Shown here: positions 1 through 11,448 of the stretch, piece by piece
Layout: each line of letters opens with the position of its first letter
Position numbering within the stretch: position 1 is the first letter of the stretch
Assembly (NCBI GenBank): GCA_039707465.1
Contig: CM077658.1
Coordinates: 18,587,732-18,651,731 of the forward strand
Length of the DNA stretch: 64,000 nucleotides
Reading direction: 5' to 3'
Origin: Rhabdophis nuchalis
Lineage: Eukaryota; Chordata; Lepidosauria; Squamata; Natricidae
The notes under the pieces: generated by a model
Seen by the model: the letters and a program-made list of their open reading frames with translations, nothing else
The model's database searches: none
What the model was told of the DNA's origin: nothing
Position numbers and translations under genes: made by a program

Positions 1-571
1 AGCCCATTATGCAATATTCTACTACTAAAGTCTTCCCCAATGTGTCCGTTATTGGTGCTTAGGTGGTCCCCGGCTGGTCCTACCGACTTTGTGCATTTTT
101 TAAAAGACTGAGGAGGGAGGAAGTTCATTTTACTGCAGAAGCCCTGATGAAATGGTTCCTGTGAATCTTCTTAAAAAATTAAAATGGAGCTAGTGCCGTT
201 CCTGTGTTTGGAAGTCTGCCCACCAGCTCAGAAAAAAAGAAGGGCAAAGGTAAGCAGGATAGTTTGCCACGTGTTATACGAGTAGACGTTGCAATACGTG
301 AAAAGTAGCACTCGGATCAATCCGTCCTTTGCAGCTCAAATGACAGCCATGCTACAAAACTCCAGAAGCCCCAACATGTTCTCAAAATGCCAAATGCACA
401 CGGCACCCCAATAAGTTTGGGGACTTTTTAAGACTGCCATGGGTTGGTATTCCTGCAGCATCAAGCTACAGAATGAGAATTTGCTTTGTGGCGTTTTAGT
501 TGGCCTTGAAGACTGTGCCACGGTTGTGCCACGGATCTTATCACTAAGTGATAAGGATCAGTGAGTTGCTT
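1..571. other. Single-copy intronic sequence, no feature seen
   Basis: I see no gene, repeat signature or regulatory site that I can support here. Confidence 0.4.
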
Positions 572-915
572 TAAGGTAAAGGCAAAGGTTCCCCTTGCAC
601 ATATGTGCTAGTCGTTCCTGACTCTAGGGGGCAGTGCTCATCTACGTTTTCAAAGCCGTGGAGCCAGCACTGTCCAAAGACGTCTCCGTGGTCATGTGGC
701 TGGCCTGACTAAACGCCAAAGGCGCATACAACACGGTTACCTTCCCACCAAAGGTGGTTCCTATTTTTCTACTTGCATTTTTACATGCTTTTGAACTGCT
801 AGGTTGGCAGAAGCTGGGAGAAGTAATGGGAGCTCACTCCATTACACGGCGCTAGGAATTCGAACCATTGAACTGTTGACCTTTGACAAGCTCAGAGTCT
901 TAGACACCACGTCCC
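572..915 (-). mobile_element. tRNA-derived SINE, family 1 (Sauria-SINE-like)
   Basis: The minus-strand sense runs from a tRNA-like head (B-box-like TTCGAATTCC, degenerate) to a tail ending AACCTTTGCCTTTACC. The body motifs GGAACCACCTTTGGTGGG and ATATGTGCAAGGGGAA are shared with the copies near 14170, 22570, 37859, 43238, 57531 and 59341. The extreme tRNA head is partly deleted. The name Sauria-SINE-like is by general resemblance and was not checked against a library. Confidence 0.8.
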
Positions 916-949
916 TATGTTGCTTTACAACCATGGTAAAAACGGTCAT

Positions 950-1434
950 AAAACCATGGGGCCTGGTTACTTGCAAGACTGCCTCCTGCTACCGAATACC
1001 TCCCACTGACCAGTCCGCTCCCACAGAGAGGGCCTCCTCAGGGTACCGTCAGCCAAACAATGTTGGCTGGCAACCTCTAGAGGGAGAGCCTTCTTTGTGG
1101 CAGCGCCTGCCCTCTGGAATGACCTTCCCCCCAACCTTCGTACGATCACTGACCTGCGCCTCTTCCGTCGGGCCCTGAAAACGCACCTATTTCGTGTGGC
1201 CGGCCTGGTGTAGTTTTCTTTTAATTGATTGTAATTTTTTAATTGATTTTAGTTGATTTTATTAACTGTTTTTATATGGTTATCTGGTTTTTAGAACGGG
1301 CCCTTAAATTTAATTAGTTTTAATGTATTTTAATGTATTTTTGTATCGGATGTTTTACTGTTTTATTATGCCTGTTCACCGCCCTGAGTCCCGCAAGGGA
1401 GAAGGGCGGTATACCAATTTAATAATAATAATAA
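950..1434 (+). mobile_element. L2-type LINE 3' end (truncated, frameshifted)
   Basis: The frames read fragments such as ERASSGYR and ALWNDLPPNLRTITDLR, the same C-terminal module as the intact LINE ORF at 24333-27593, but broken by frameshifts. The 3' UTR has the hallmark hairpin-like segment (CCGCCCTGAGTCCCGCAAGG, then GAGAAGGGCGG) and an (AAT)n tail at about 1420-1434. It is a different, older subfamily from the 24129-28436 element. Confidence 0.85.
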
Positions 1435-1799
1435 AACTGCTGACCCATTTAACAGAGTAGAGTGATTTACAATGGACATTCCTGGCTTAATTATGGTTGT
1501 TATGTAAGGACTACCTGTATATATTTTTATCACTCTTCTTTCTCCATTCTGAGCTATTCTGCTTTTCCAAATTCCAGTTTCCACAATAGCTTCTTGTTCA
1601 AGATTGCAAAGATGTTCCAAAAAAAATGATTAGATGTTCTGACACGCCCGTTAAGTTTACTATATTCCACATTCTGTCATGAGCTACACAATCAAAAACC
1701 TAGCTGTGTGCGGTAGACCAAAAGTAAAAGGCCTCACAGGTTTGCTCTCTCTGTTGACCAGTCGATCTCATGATCTTCTTTCTTATCTGAAACCTGCCA

Positions 1800-1925
1800 A
1801 TTCAATCAAGAAGCTTCTTCAGTTCTGACAGGAGAGCGGGGAATGGAAGAACTATCAGAGCTGAAGAAGCTTCTTGGATGAGAAGTGAAACGTCTTCAAA
1901 AGAAAAAACAAGAAAGTCCATTTTT
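1800..1925 (+). repeat. Penelope-like element debris with hammerhead-like core
   Basis: The segment has the dispersed vertebrate motif GAAGAAGCTTCTTGGATGAG followed by GAAACGTCTTC. A perfect 16-bp inverted repeat pairs 1807-1822 with 1861-1876. CTGAAGA (1861-1867) and GAAAC (1887-1891) flank a potential stem (CTTCT with AGAAG), the layout of a hammerhead ribozyme core (CUGANGA - stem II - GAAA). Penelope-like retroelements are known to carry such ribozymes. The assignment here is inference. Confidence 0.45.
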
Positions 1926-1929
1926 TTTC

Positions 1930-2058
1930 CACAAAAAATGAGGTGTGCAGAGGGGTTTGGGAGGCCTGCAGAGTGCAAAAACTTTGGTTTTAAATGTGCC
2001 TCTTCAAAAACTTGGTGCGTCTTACACTCCGGTGCGTCTTATAGTCCGAAAAATACGG
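1930..2058. mobile_element. End of a TA-flanked DNA element (ATAAGACGCAC family)
   Basis: The right terminus reads GTGCGTCTTATAGTCCGAAA then AATACGG, followed by TA (2059-2060). The same terminus bounds the complete element at 45549-46222. The left end is missing. Confidence 0.65.
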
Positions 2059-2060
2059 TA

Positions 2061-2821
2061 CCTTTTTTTTTTTTTTAAAGTCTGAGTTTAAAAACAAAAA
2101 AAGAGTCCAGCCCTTGTGTATTAAAGGCGACATAACCCAGAGCTAAAGTGCTGGCAGCCTTTATGCTATCTTTCTCTCTCTCTTTTTCTCCCCCTCCTTA
2201 AGAGGAATGAGAGGCGGCAGCAGAAGCCAGGTTCTCTGCCGCTGAATTCCGGGACAGAGTTTCCAACTATTCTAATCAACCATCTCGGTGGTTGGGCTGG
2301 GATTTCAAACTTGCCACAGTATGAAGTCCAGTTTGGGCTATATTCCCTTCCCTCTCTCAGCTTGATGAAGGCTTCCCTTCAAAATCAAAAGGCTTACTGT
2401 CAACTTTTCGATTGGTTTGGGCCTCATGCTATCACATGTGCGGCGATGGGCAAGGAATACGAATGCCGAGCTGGCTACACCATGGGGGCCGAAGGTTTTG
2501 TCCAATTCATCCAGGGACTGTATGAAAGTAGAAGCAGTCCTCTTTTCATGTACACTCCAACTGCTCAAAATCTCCAGCGTGCAAAAGCCGGGGTTTTGTT
2601 TTGGGTTATTTTAAAAAATAAAAAAAAGGAAAAGGAAAGAACAATGGCTTGAAGAAGAAGGGGAAAAAAAGAGAGAGAAGCAAATCTAGGAAGAATTTTT
2701 TTAAAAATAAATTAGCTCGGGCAAAGGGTAGCTGTAATAACACTGTGTGTTTAGGGGGAGGATATCTACGTATTTACTCACAGATACAAACCCAGAGTCT
2801 CTCTGTCTCTCTATGTCTCTG

Positions 2822-2853
<32 letters not shown>

Positions 2854-3323
2854 CAAGTAGAAAAAGAGTCAACGCATCATCCGAGTAGTAGTGAAAATGT
2901 TTGCCAGGGTTGACATTTTGCAGCTACAATGTTTGTAGGATTTGGTGGTATTTTCGCAAGACGAAAGCCACCAGCCTGTGCTGCCTGCAAAAGCACAGGA
3001 AGTTGGAACTGAAGAAAACACCCAAGCAAATAATTTTAAAAAAATGCATCTTATGTTCCAGGAGTTAAGGCCAAAAATAAGCAATGCAGGGGCTCTCTCT
3101 CTCTCTCTCTCTCTCTCTTCCCCACCCCCTCTCAAAATTAAAAGTGCCTATGCAATCTCCAATTTAAGGTGTTGTGGGTAGGAATCACAGTATGCATTAT
3201 TTAATCCCATTATTAGGAAAACAATGGAATACATGCATTTTTTGAAAAAAAGTATGCTTATTAAGAACATTCATCACCCTGGCTGGGAATCCCAAAAATA
3301 TAATTCCACAGGACAAAAGTGTA
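2061..3323. other. Non-coding intron with CT/CA microsatellites
   Basis: (TC)n/(CA)n lies at about 2798-2853 and (CT)n at about 3091-3119. The remainder is low-complexity or apparently single-copy sequence with no supported gene. Confidence 0.6.
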
Positions 3324-3587
3324 CAGAGGGCTGTAAGGCACTGTGAAACTACATATAAGTCCAAGGGCTATTGTTATCTAAGCTGTGGTGGCACAAGTGG
3401 TTAGAATTCAGCATTGCAGTCTGATTCTGCTGACTGCCAGCATTTTGATCTTGACTGGTTCAAGATTGACTCAGTCTTCCATCCTTCTGAGGTCGATAAA
3501 ATGAGGACCCAGATTGTTGGGGGCAAAATGCTGACTCTAAACCACTTACAGTGGGCTGTAAATATACGCCTAAGTGCTATTGCTATT
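3324..3587 (+). mobile_element. tRNA-derived SINE, family 2 (partial plus full copy in tandem)
   Basis: 3324-3379 is the 3' end of one copy (GAGGGCTGTAAGGCACTGTG ... AAGTCCAAGGGCTATTG). It is followed directly by a fuller copy, 3382-3587, with a tRNA-like head (GTGGTTAGAATTCAGCA) and GACTCAGTCTTCCATCCTTC, AATGAGGACCCAGATTGTTG and a tail AAGTGCTATTGCTATT. The same family occurs at 30471-30708 and 37645-37856. Confidence 0.8.
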
Positions 3588-4939
3588 TCTGAGTTTACGT
3601 GTCTGAGAGCCACCAATGGGGTGAGGTGGGGAGAGACCCACACTGGTGGGACTTGTAGCCAAAGCTCTAGCGATACTTGAAGTTGACTGAAATTCATTGG
3701 GTTTCTTTCCCTTCGCGGATGTTTCTCTCTCATTCTCTATCAAGTTTTCTTGCCTTAACAATCGGCAGCCCTTCAAATCCATCTTTTATTTCCCTTAAAG
3801 AACCTGCACTGTTTGTCAACATTCCCTGGCTGACAGCTTCCTGCTGGACGCCGAGAAAGCTGGAGTGTGTGAGACCACAAATCTAGTCAACAGATTAACA
3901 GTGGCAACCATAAATTTAATTCTGGTGACCAGCAGGGAAAGCCTCAAATATATTTCTCCGTGGGAGCAGTACATTTTCAAAAAGCCATCTACCAGCCCTT
4001 GAAGGCAGGAATGCTTTTCTTTAAAAAAACAACAACAACAACAACTGAACACTGCATCAGTCTTAGTGGTAGGAGTGGGTGGGTGGGCTTATTACATACA
4101 GGTTCCCTTAAAATCATTTTTTCTGACCATTTTTCTGACCTCTGCTAGATAGGGAGCAAGAAATCAAGGCTTCATTAACTAGCATTGCATGACATCAGAA
4201 TAGGTCAGTTACAAGGAGATGATTTTTAAGGCACACAATTCATTGTTGTCTCTGTGTGTGTGTGTGTGTGTTCCAGTATAACCCTGGAATGCCTGGCCCG
4301 TTAAGAAGAGCGAGTGCAGCATTCTAGAGCAGCAAGTGTTTGTGATGTCATGAGAGGGGAAAGGGAGAACTTGGACTGTTAAGGAGAACGAGTGTGGCAT
4401 CCTAGAGTGGCAATTGTTTGTGATGTCATTTCCTTTGCAGCTTTCTCTGGAAAGCCAGCCATGACATGCACCCTCCAGTTGACCAATGGGGAAGCGCCTG
4501 ATGGATTTGGGGCAAAGTGCCGGGATCGTAGACAGAGCAAGAATGAGGAGTGCATGGGAAGGGGAAAGGAGAGGGCAGGGATGATGGGCATGGGAGTAGG
4601 AGGAAGAAAGGCCCCTCTCAATGGGTCACTGTCATACAAATGCTTCAACGTCTATAAATACCCGGGCGACAGTGGGTTATCAGCTAGTTATAGACTAAAA
4701 AGAACCTTATGTCAAATGAGTGTCACTAGAACCTCTACAGAGGTCCAATAACATCCTACCTAGTGCAATGAAAGAATGGAACAAAGAAGATTTAGTGTAA
4801 GGGAGGCATAATGCCATTGAGTAAGATCAAGGAAGAAAGAACTCCATGAGATGTGGGTAAAGGAAAATATTTACTGATAGTCAAGAGTAAACACAAAGTC
4901 TTGGAAACCATAAGAGGGATTTTCCAGCCTGATTTATGA
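3588..4939. other. Single-copy intron, no gene seen
   Basis: A (TG)n tract lies at about 4249-4271. The segment shared between about 4300-4350 and 4380-4430 (GAACGAGTGTGGCATC-like, then GTGTTTGTGATGTCAT) suggests a short local duplication. No other feature was recognised. Confidence 0.45.
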
Positions 4940-4944
4940 GTTCA

Positions 4945-5291
4945 CTTGCAGATAACCCGGCATTGCCCGGGTATTTATTTATTTATAGGGGGAAAATGCC
5001 CGGACCAAATGTAATTTCTGCTGTTGGATTTTCCCCCTTACCAGAGGGAGCCCCCTTGTGGAGTACTATGAACCCGTTACCATGGTAACTCCACTGCACG
5101 GTACAGTGGAAGCGATTTTAAGGCAGTACAGTAGAAGCCGTTTTAAAGCACAACAGGCTGTATCTTAACAGAGCACACACCCCAAGGGGTCTTAGGGGTG
5201 TCTTACCCCCACAGTATTTGTTTCCAGAGAGTAAGTCATCTGTGTACCAAGTTTGGTTGAAATTGCTCAAGGCGTTCCAGAGTTATGCAGG

Positions 5292-5338
<47 letters not shown>

Positions 5339-5365
5339 CCATTTTTATGTATCTAGATTAAGGTG
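4945..5365. repeat. Dispersed repeat with (CA)n tail
   Basis: The segment begins near GATAACCCGGCATTGCCCGG and ends in (CA)22 at about 5293-5337, followed by GCCATTTTTATGTATCTAGA. The internal wording GTTTGGTTGAAATTGCTCAA resembles a dispersed snake repeat family. I cannot assign the class. Confidence 0.45.
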
Positions 5366-7174
5366 GTGTCTCTGAGTGACTTGAAATGTTCCCTTCAAGG
5401 GGCTAAATGGCCATTTATAAGATGGGGTTTTCTGCCCCTGAAGTGGATATTTACCTACTTTGGAGTCTTGAGCTACAATTTTCATCTATTTCCCAATCAA
5501 AATGATTGGATGTTTCTCAAGGCAGGTAAGTAACCTTATGACCTTGCTTTTGATGGAAGCTGGAAAGATTTATTTATTTTTATGGCCTCATCTTCTCCAT
5601 CACAGAATGCTGCTTTCAGATCGCCTTTCGCTGTCTGTTTATGTCTTCTTTTGGCCTGCCAAAATGGCTGTCCTGATGTGTCACTAGGGATACAGTCCCC
5701 TTTAAATACTCCGTGTGTCCCTCTATGCGCCGTTTCTCCTTCCAAAGTGCTTCAGAGGCAAAGCTGCAAACGTTCAAAATGTGCCTTGCAAAGCAAAATA
5801 AAACCCAGGCGCCATCATAGGTTTGCGAGACCCAGTAGTTAAAGATGCTACCCTCCCATTGGCAAAAGATCAGCTCCTTTAAGTGGAAAACACACACGTT
5901 TCATCCGTAATTGGTTCCCCATATTTAGAAGACTTTAACTTTGCTCTAAAAAAAAAAAAGAAGTTGTATCTTTATCCTTGGGAGTTCAGTTGGAAACTTG
6001 GCCTAAAAGTGACAGCTGCAGAGGCCTCGCCCCAGCTTAACTCCACAGGAGTTTGAAACTACTTCATTCTGAGGTTGGGAGCTGCTTTTAATCTATCAGC
6101 AAGACGCTGCAGCTGCTGTAAGCTAGCTGAAAATTGTCTGCGTACAGGGGTTTAAAAATGTTGTAACCCTTTTGGTGGCAAACGTAACACTACAGCAGCA
6201 ATTTGGACAATCAGAGGACTGGAGAGTTAAATAAAAGCAGAACTAAGTTTCCTACAATAGCAATAGTAATGGTGAAAGGGAGGAGGTGGAGGAGGAGGAG
6301 GAGGAGGAGGAGGAGGACAAAGACTGCAAATACAAGTAGAACAACTGTGGCAAAACATCTGGAGCATCCCTTGAGCACCATTGGCATTGACAAAATCCAC
6401 ATTGGTCAGTTGCAAGAGACAACTTTACTCGGAACAGCTTATATCTTCAACAACCATCGAACGAGAAAACCTACCTATCCCAGGGCCTTGGAAAGGATTT
6501 TATAAGATGAATAAAAATATAAAATCCAGTCGGCGGACTGTGTGACCAAAAACATTAATAACAAGGGTAATTTTGAACAGAAGATATATTAAATTCAAAT
6601 CAATTGCAGGTTAGCTGTCTCAGGAAATGATGGATGAATCTAGCTACAATAAACTAAGTTACCATCTGCAAGAAAACTAGTGGGATGTGATATTAGGGTA
6701 TAATGACTGAATACAAGCTTGATTCTGCCATCTAGGTCACCTTAAGATAACCATTGGGTATGATTGTGAAACTAAAAGGGATGATTGAAAAAGCCTAGTA
6801 AGAAAAATTGAGCTTCTTGGGGAGAAAAAGGGAAGAATATTCACTTATCACACCCAATCCAAATATGGTTAAACTGACATGACATGAGCTTCTAATGGCC
6901 ATTAGTGGTCAGGAATGAAATCCATTGTTATCCAGCATGGGTGAGGTCATGATATCCAGAGGCGTTGCTTCCTATGCAAACTCATTCAATCAGAGCCAAG
7001 TTCAACATAGTCCTACCATGGGAAGCTATCTTAGATAGGTATCTTCATCATCCCTTTATTGTACAACCATTTCTACAAAGCATACAAATGGTACCTAGGC
7101 CCCAAATTAAGTCTGCCCTTACTCCTCCTATCCCTATCCCAGAAAAATAGCACAGGACAATTTTGCTATTAATC
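5366..7174. other. Single-copy intron with GGA microsatellite
   Basis: (GGA)n at about 6285-6317 produces artificial poly-Arg and poly-Pro frames. No gene or repeat family was recognised in the rest. Confidence 0.45.
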
Positions 7175-7495
7175 TATTTTTGTTGTTGTTAGTTGCGAAG
7201 TCATGTCCGACCCATCGCAACCCCATGGACAATGTTCCTCAAGGCCTTCCGGTCCTCTACCATCCCCTGGAGTCCATTTAAGCTCACCCCTACTGCTTTG
7301 GTGACTCCATCCAGCCACTTCATTCTCTGTCATCCCGTTCTTATTTGCCCTCCATCGTTCCCAGCATGAGGCTCTTCTCCAGGGAGTCCTTCCTTCTCAT
7401 GAGGTGGCCAAAGTATTTGAGTTTCCTCTTCAGGATCTGACCTTCTAAAGAGCAGTCAGGGTGGATCTCCTCTAGGACTGAGGAGATCTATTTGA
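7175..7495 (-). mobile_element. RTE/BovB LINE 3' end
   Basis: On the minus strand the sequence ends GTCGGACATGACTTCGCAAC followed by TAACAACAACAA, the characteristic BovB terminus. Upstream codons correspond to the end of its ORF (EETQILWPPHEKEGLPGEE-like wording, degenerate). A second 3' end of the same class is at 19204-19555. Confidence 0.8.
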
Positions 7496-8934
7496 GATCA
7501 TCTATTTTACAGTCCAGTATTTTGCATTAAGAGCTACTCGGATATCAACTGACAGAATGGCAGAATACCAGGTGTTTTTTTTTAACATGAATGAAAGGAC
7601 ACATCTGGTGATATACATAAATCTGTCAGTTCTATGATGGTCAACAAACCAGGAAAATGGAGAATGTGCCTGAGTTGTGTTCACGAGACATCTATCCATC
7701 CACTATATAAGATTTTGAAAGCCTTCACTCTAGGGAGGTTGCCAAGTGGAAAGGCATAATACTGGTTGTTGGGTTTTTTTAATGAATGAAGAAATTCCTA
7801 CTATAAAACAGAGAATCGTGGATTAGTAGCTTACAAATTTGCCCATTCTAGTGGCCAGAAAAGCAGTGGGCAAGGGTAGCCCCGGCTGTTTCTTTCTCCT
7901 TTTTTTTTAAGCAGTATGTATTAGATATCCAGCTTTTGTTCTGGTCTCTTTCTCCAAATCTGCCAGAAATAATTGGACTTTACTCCCTGGGTCCCTGCTG
8001 AATTGGACTCTCCAGCCTTGCTCAAAGAACCAGCCTTCCCCCCTCCCTCATCTTAAGAACTGGCAATCTTGGGGGCTCGAATGTAATTTCAAATGTGGAC
8101 AAACATCCTAAATAGAAATAGGCTTGCGTGCCACAAAATGGACTTTTTATACAGACTCCGATCAGCCCGTGATAAAATTGTTTAGCTTATAATTAGGCCA
8201 GACAGGGCAAAGCAGGCAGTCATCCATCTTAAACCAGCATGCTTTTCTTCCTGGGATCCAAAAGGAGGGAGTTCATCTTAGACTTGTGTTTTTATGAACA
8301 TAATCTGCAAGGAGTTATAAGAACAGCCAGCGCCTGAGCCCAAAGCCCAGCTGCCAACCTATTCTGTTCTCCAGTGAGACAATGGGCGAGCGAAGAGCGA
8401 AATAATTACATCTGTATGTTGTCTTTGTTAGACGCTTCTTAGATTTAGCACAGGGTTTTCACCTGTTGGGAGACACCAAGACAACACAACCCACAGTTGT
8501 CACGTGCGCACGTGCGCGCAAGCACACACACACACACACGTACCCATACATGTAAGAAATTAAAAGGCAATTCCAAAAAGAAAAACCCAACCTCAGATCC
8601 CTTAAAGAACCAATACAGCAGCAGCTGTACCTCTTTAATTTGAGTAATTATCATATAATTAAGTGCATGAATTACTAGACAGCCAAGGCATTAAATTAAA
8701 ATATTTAATGCCTGTAAATCTGAAAATGATTACGGTGGTGATGCGCAGCTAGTGAGCAGTGAGCTAACGGAGATGCGGCAACACTACTGGGTAACTCCGA
8801 TGTTACCACAGCGCACATGTCTTGCGAGCACAGTCTGTTCTGAACAGCTGGGAAGTTCTCACTGGTGAGAACTTCTAGCATGTTCTGCAAACTCTGGAAA
8901 GCAATATAAACATTCCATAAAAGTGCGATTGGAC
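7496..8934. other. Single-copy AT-rich intron
   Basis: A (CA)n tract lies at about 8523-8540. An 11-bp inverted repeat, AGGCATTAAAT (8686-8696) with ATTTAATGCCT (8703-8713), lies in an ATTA-rich stretch that could be regulatory; this is speculative. Confidence 0.4.
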
Positions 8935-9136
8935 CATGGGTGAAATTCAGCAGGTTCTGACAGATTCTGGAGAACCAGTAGCAGAAATTTTGAGTAGTTC
9001 AGAGAACCGCCAAATGGCACCTCTGGGTGGCCCCAGAGTGGGGTGGGAATGGAGATTTTGCAGTATCCTTCCCCTGCCATACCCACCAAGGCACACCCAC
9101 AGAACCAGTAGTAAAAAGTTTTTAATTTCACCACTT
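8935..9136. mobile_element. hAT-like non-autonomous element with 8-bp TSD
   Basis: The termini are CATGGGTGAAATT and, inverted, AAGTGGTGAAATT. The flanks are GATTGGAC (8927-8934) and GTTTGGAC (9137-9144), an 8-bp target duplication with one mismatch. The body is shared with about 57285-57455. Confidence 0.8.
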
Positions 9137-9617
9137 GTTTGGACAATCAAACCCTACCTGTTCTCTTGACCTCAAATCCTCCCATCTACAGCACAAATAT
9201 AGAAGTGTAGAAGTGAAGTTGGAAAGGGCAGTTTAGCCCAGCTTGTTCTGACAATGTACACCCAAGAGATTATCATTCACAGACAAAGGACCTAAAGAGG
9301 CAACAACTAAAAACAATAGCTATAGTTGACCACAAAGGTGATAATATGATTACATGAAGTAGAAGCTAGCTCTGATCTTGTGATGGAGATCGCTTGCATG
9401 CTGGATGCATAGAAGTATCACCCATAAAAGTTCTCCCTATACTTTAGATGCCAACTTTGTGGGGCAGAGAATAGGTTATGCTGAAAAGTTCTATGTATTT
9501 TGGATTCCATGTAGGGGACTGTAGTCAAATCAGGCATTCCACAGGTGACTTTTCTTCTGTGTGCACACAGTACTGCCACCACTCACAATGACAATCAGTA
9601 ACCTGTTGCCAGAACGG

Positions 9618-9900
9618 GACAACTCGACGCAGCCAACTCACCATGGCCAACTTGTCAGTCAACTCACCACAGCCAAGTTGCCGAGACCAACTCACCATGG
9701 GACAAAGTTGCCATGGCCAATTCACTTTTCAACAATTCAATTTAATTTTTTAAAATAATTTTAAAGTTATTTTAATTTTGGGCATTCACATTTCATTTTG
9801 TCCCTCTTTGGGCATCCTTTCTTTAATGATTCTATGACAAATAATTTTTTGATATTAGTGTAACTCTTGTCCTGTGGTGAGTTGGCCATGTCCAGTTGTC
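9618..9900. mobile_element. DNA element with 29-bp terminal inverted repeats
   Basis: The left terminus (9618-9646, starting GACAACTCGACGCAGCC) and the inverted right terminus (9872-9900, starting GACAACTGGACATGGCC) match at most positions. The left end holds several degenerate direct repeats of CCAACTCACCATGG. The interior is AT-rich with no ORF. The superfamily is unknown. Confidence 0.6.
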
Positions 9901-9906
9901 ATAGAT

Positions 9907-10167
9907 CAGTGATAGCTAACCTTTTCTGGACCGAGTGCCCAAAGCATGCCCGAACCCCCTAAATGAAATTCACATGCCCCACCCCTGCGCCTGTTCTCCC
10001 ATGCGAATCCTGCCCCCACGTATGCATGGCGGGTACCCGACGACCAGCTGGCCAGGAGGAGGCATGCACCATGCAGGGTGGAGCCAAATGGGGCAATGGC
10101 TCATGTGCCCACAGAGAGGCTGCTGCATGCCACCTGTGGCATAGGTGACATAGGTTCGCCATCATGG
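9907..10167. mobile_element. hAT-like non-autonomous element with perfect 8-bp TSD
   Basis: The element starts CAGTGATAGCTAACC and ends GGTTCGCCATCATGG. The flanking octamers TCATAGAT at 9899-9906 and 10168-10175 are identical. hAT elements make 8-bp duplications and start with CAG, so the class is well supported. It inserted at the very end of the preceding inverted-repeat element. Confidence 0.88.
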
Positions 10168-10175
10168 TCATAGAT

Positions 10176-10944
10176 CCTGTTGCCTCATTCCTAATCTCTC
10201 TTCTTTGTGGCAGCCTCACAAATACTGGAACACTGCTATCATGTCACTTCCAATCCTTGGGTTTTGTAGAGTTCTTAAGTATAAATACTCTTTGAGTATT
10301 TATTTATTTTATTTATTACATTTGTTTGCCACCCATCTCGCCATAGTCAAAGCAATAAACCCATACAGTAACATTGCTGGAACAACAGCTGTCGTAGAGA
10401 GTGTCGAACTAATTTTAAAAACCTATTTCGGCGAACTCTCCAAGGTCCTGATACTGCCAGATCCCAGATCTGTTTCTACTTTTCCTTATTATTTATTTGC
10501 AAATAACTCTTCACAAAACCGGTTGTTGTTGTTGTTGTTGTTTTTGTTTTTTTAGGATTCCCAGCGATACTTCTTGGGCGGGGGGGGGGGAATGGAATAG
10601 CCTTGGTGCTCTTGTGTTAAACTAGCAAATCCATGTGGCAGTTTGCATACAACGAACAATTCACATAGGTCTGTTTTGCATGCTGTAGTAAGCTGTCATG
10701 GCTGGGAAGAGCCAGTGCAGAGCATCCAAAAGAGGATTGTGTCAACCTCTTCAATATAAGAGCAACACAACACTCTTTAGGGGAAGAATGGAAGGTGTTG
10801 GTTTCCAGAAGTCGCTTGGTGGCTGAAGGCCTCTCCCTAAACCACTGGAAAGCTCTGAGCAACTCAGCCTGGGCAATGTTCAAGGAAGAGAAGAGGGAAC
10901 ACTTCCTAAAGTATGAATCATACTGTCAGAAAGGAATGCAACAG
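10176..10944. other. Intron with a possible LINE 3' fragment
   Basis: A stretch near 10293-10345 (TTATTTATT then GTTTGCCACCCATCTCGCC) resembles the end of an L2/CR1-type 3' UTR on the minus strand. (GTT)n is at about 10523-10540 and a G-run at 10577-10590. No gene was found. Confidence 0.4.
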
Positions 10945-11448
10945 ATGAAGAATGGCTGCAGGAACTGGGCATGTCTAGTTTAATGAAAAGAAAGGCTGGG
11001 GGTGACATGATAGCAGCGTTCCAATATCTAAGGGGCAGCCACAAAGAAAGAGAGATATAGGAACACTGAAGGCAGGATAAGAAGCAGTGGATGGAAACTA
11101 ATCAAGGAGACAGCTAGGGGTGACATGAGAGCAGTGTTCCTATAGCTCAGGGGCTGCCACAAACTAGAGGGAGTCAAGCTATTCTCCAAAGCACCTGAAG
11201 GCAGGATAAGAAGCAATGGGTGGAAACTAATCAAGGAGAGAAGCAACTTAGGAGAAATTTCCTGATAGTGAGAACAATTAATCGGTGGAGTGGCTTGCCT
11301 CCAGAAGATTTGAGTTCTCCATCACTCAAGGTTTTTAAGAAGAGATTGGAACACCATTTGTCTGAAATAGTATAGGGTATCCTCCTTGAGCAAGGGATTG
11401 GACTAGAAGACCACCAAGGTCCCTTCCTACTCCGTTATTTTGTTACAC
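10945..11448 (+). mobile_element. CR1-type LINE 3' end with internal duplication
   Basis: The segment carries the CR1 C-terminal coding debris and 3' UTR ending GATTGGACTAGAAGACCACC then AAGGTCCCTTCC. An internal stretch occurs twice (10998-11116 and 11117-11247), both beginning GGGGTGACATGA and ending GGAAACTAATCAAGGAGA. The first unit has lost about 10 bp. All frames are broken. Confidence 0.85.

Noticed and set aside
804..1178. 124-codon plus-strand frame
   Set aside because: It spans the head of a SINE and an L2-type LINE 3' end in a shifted frame. Mobile-element debris, not a host gene.
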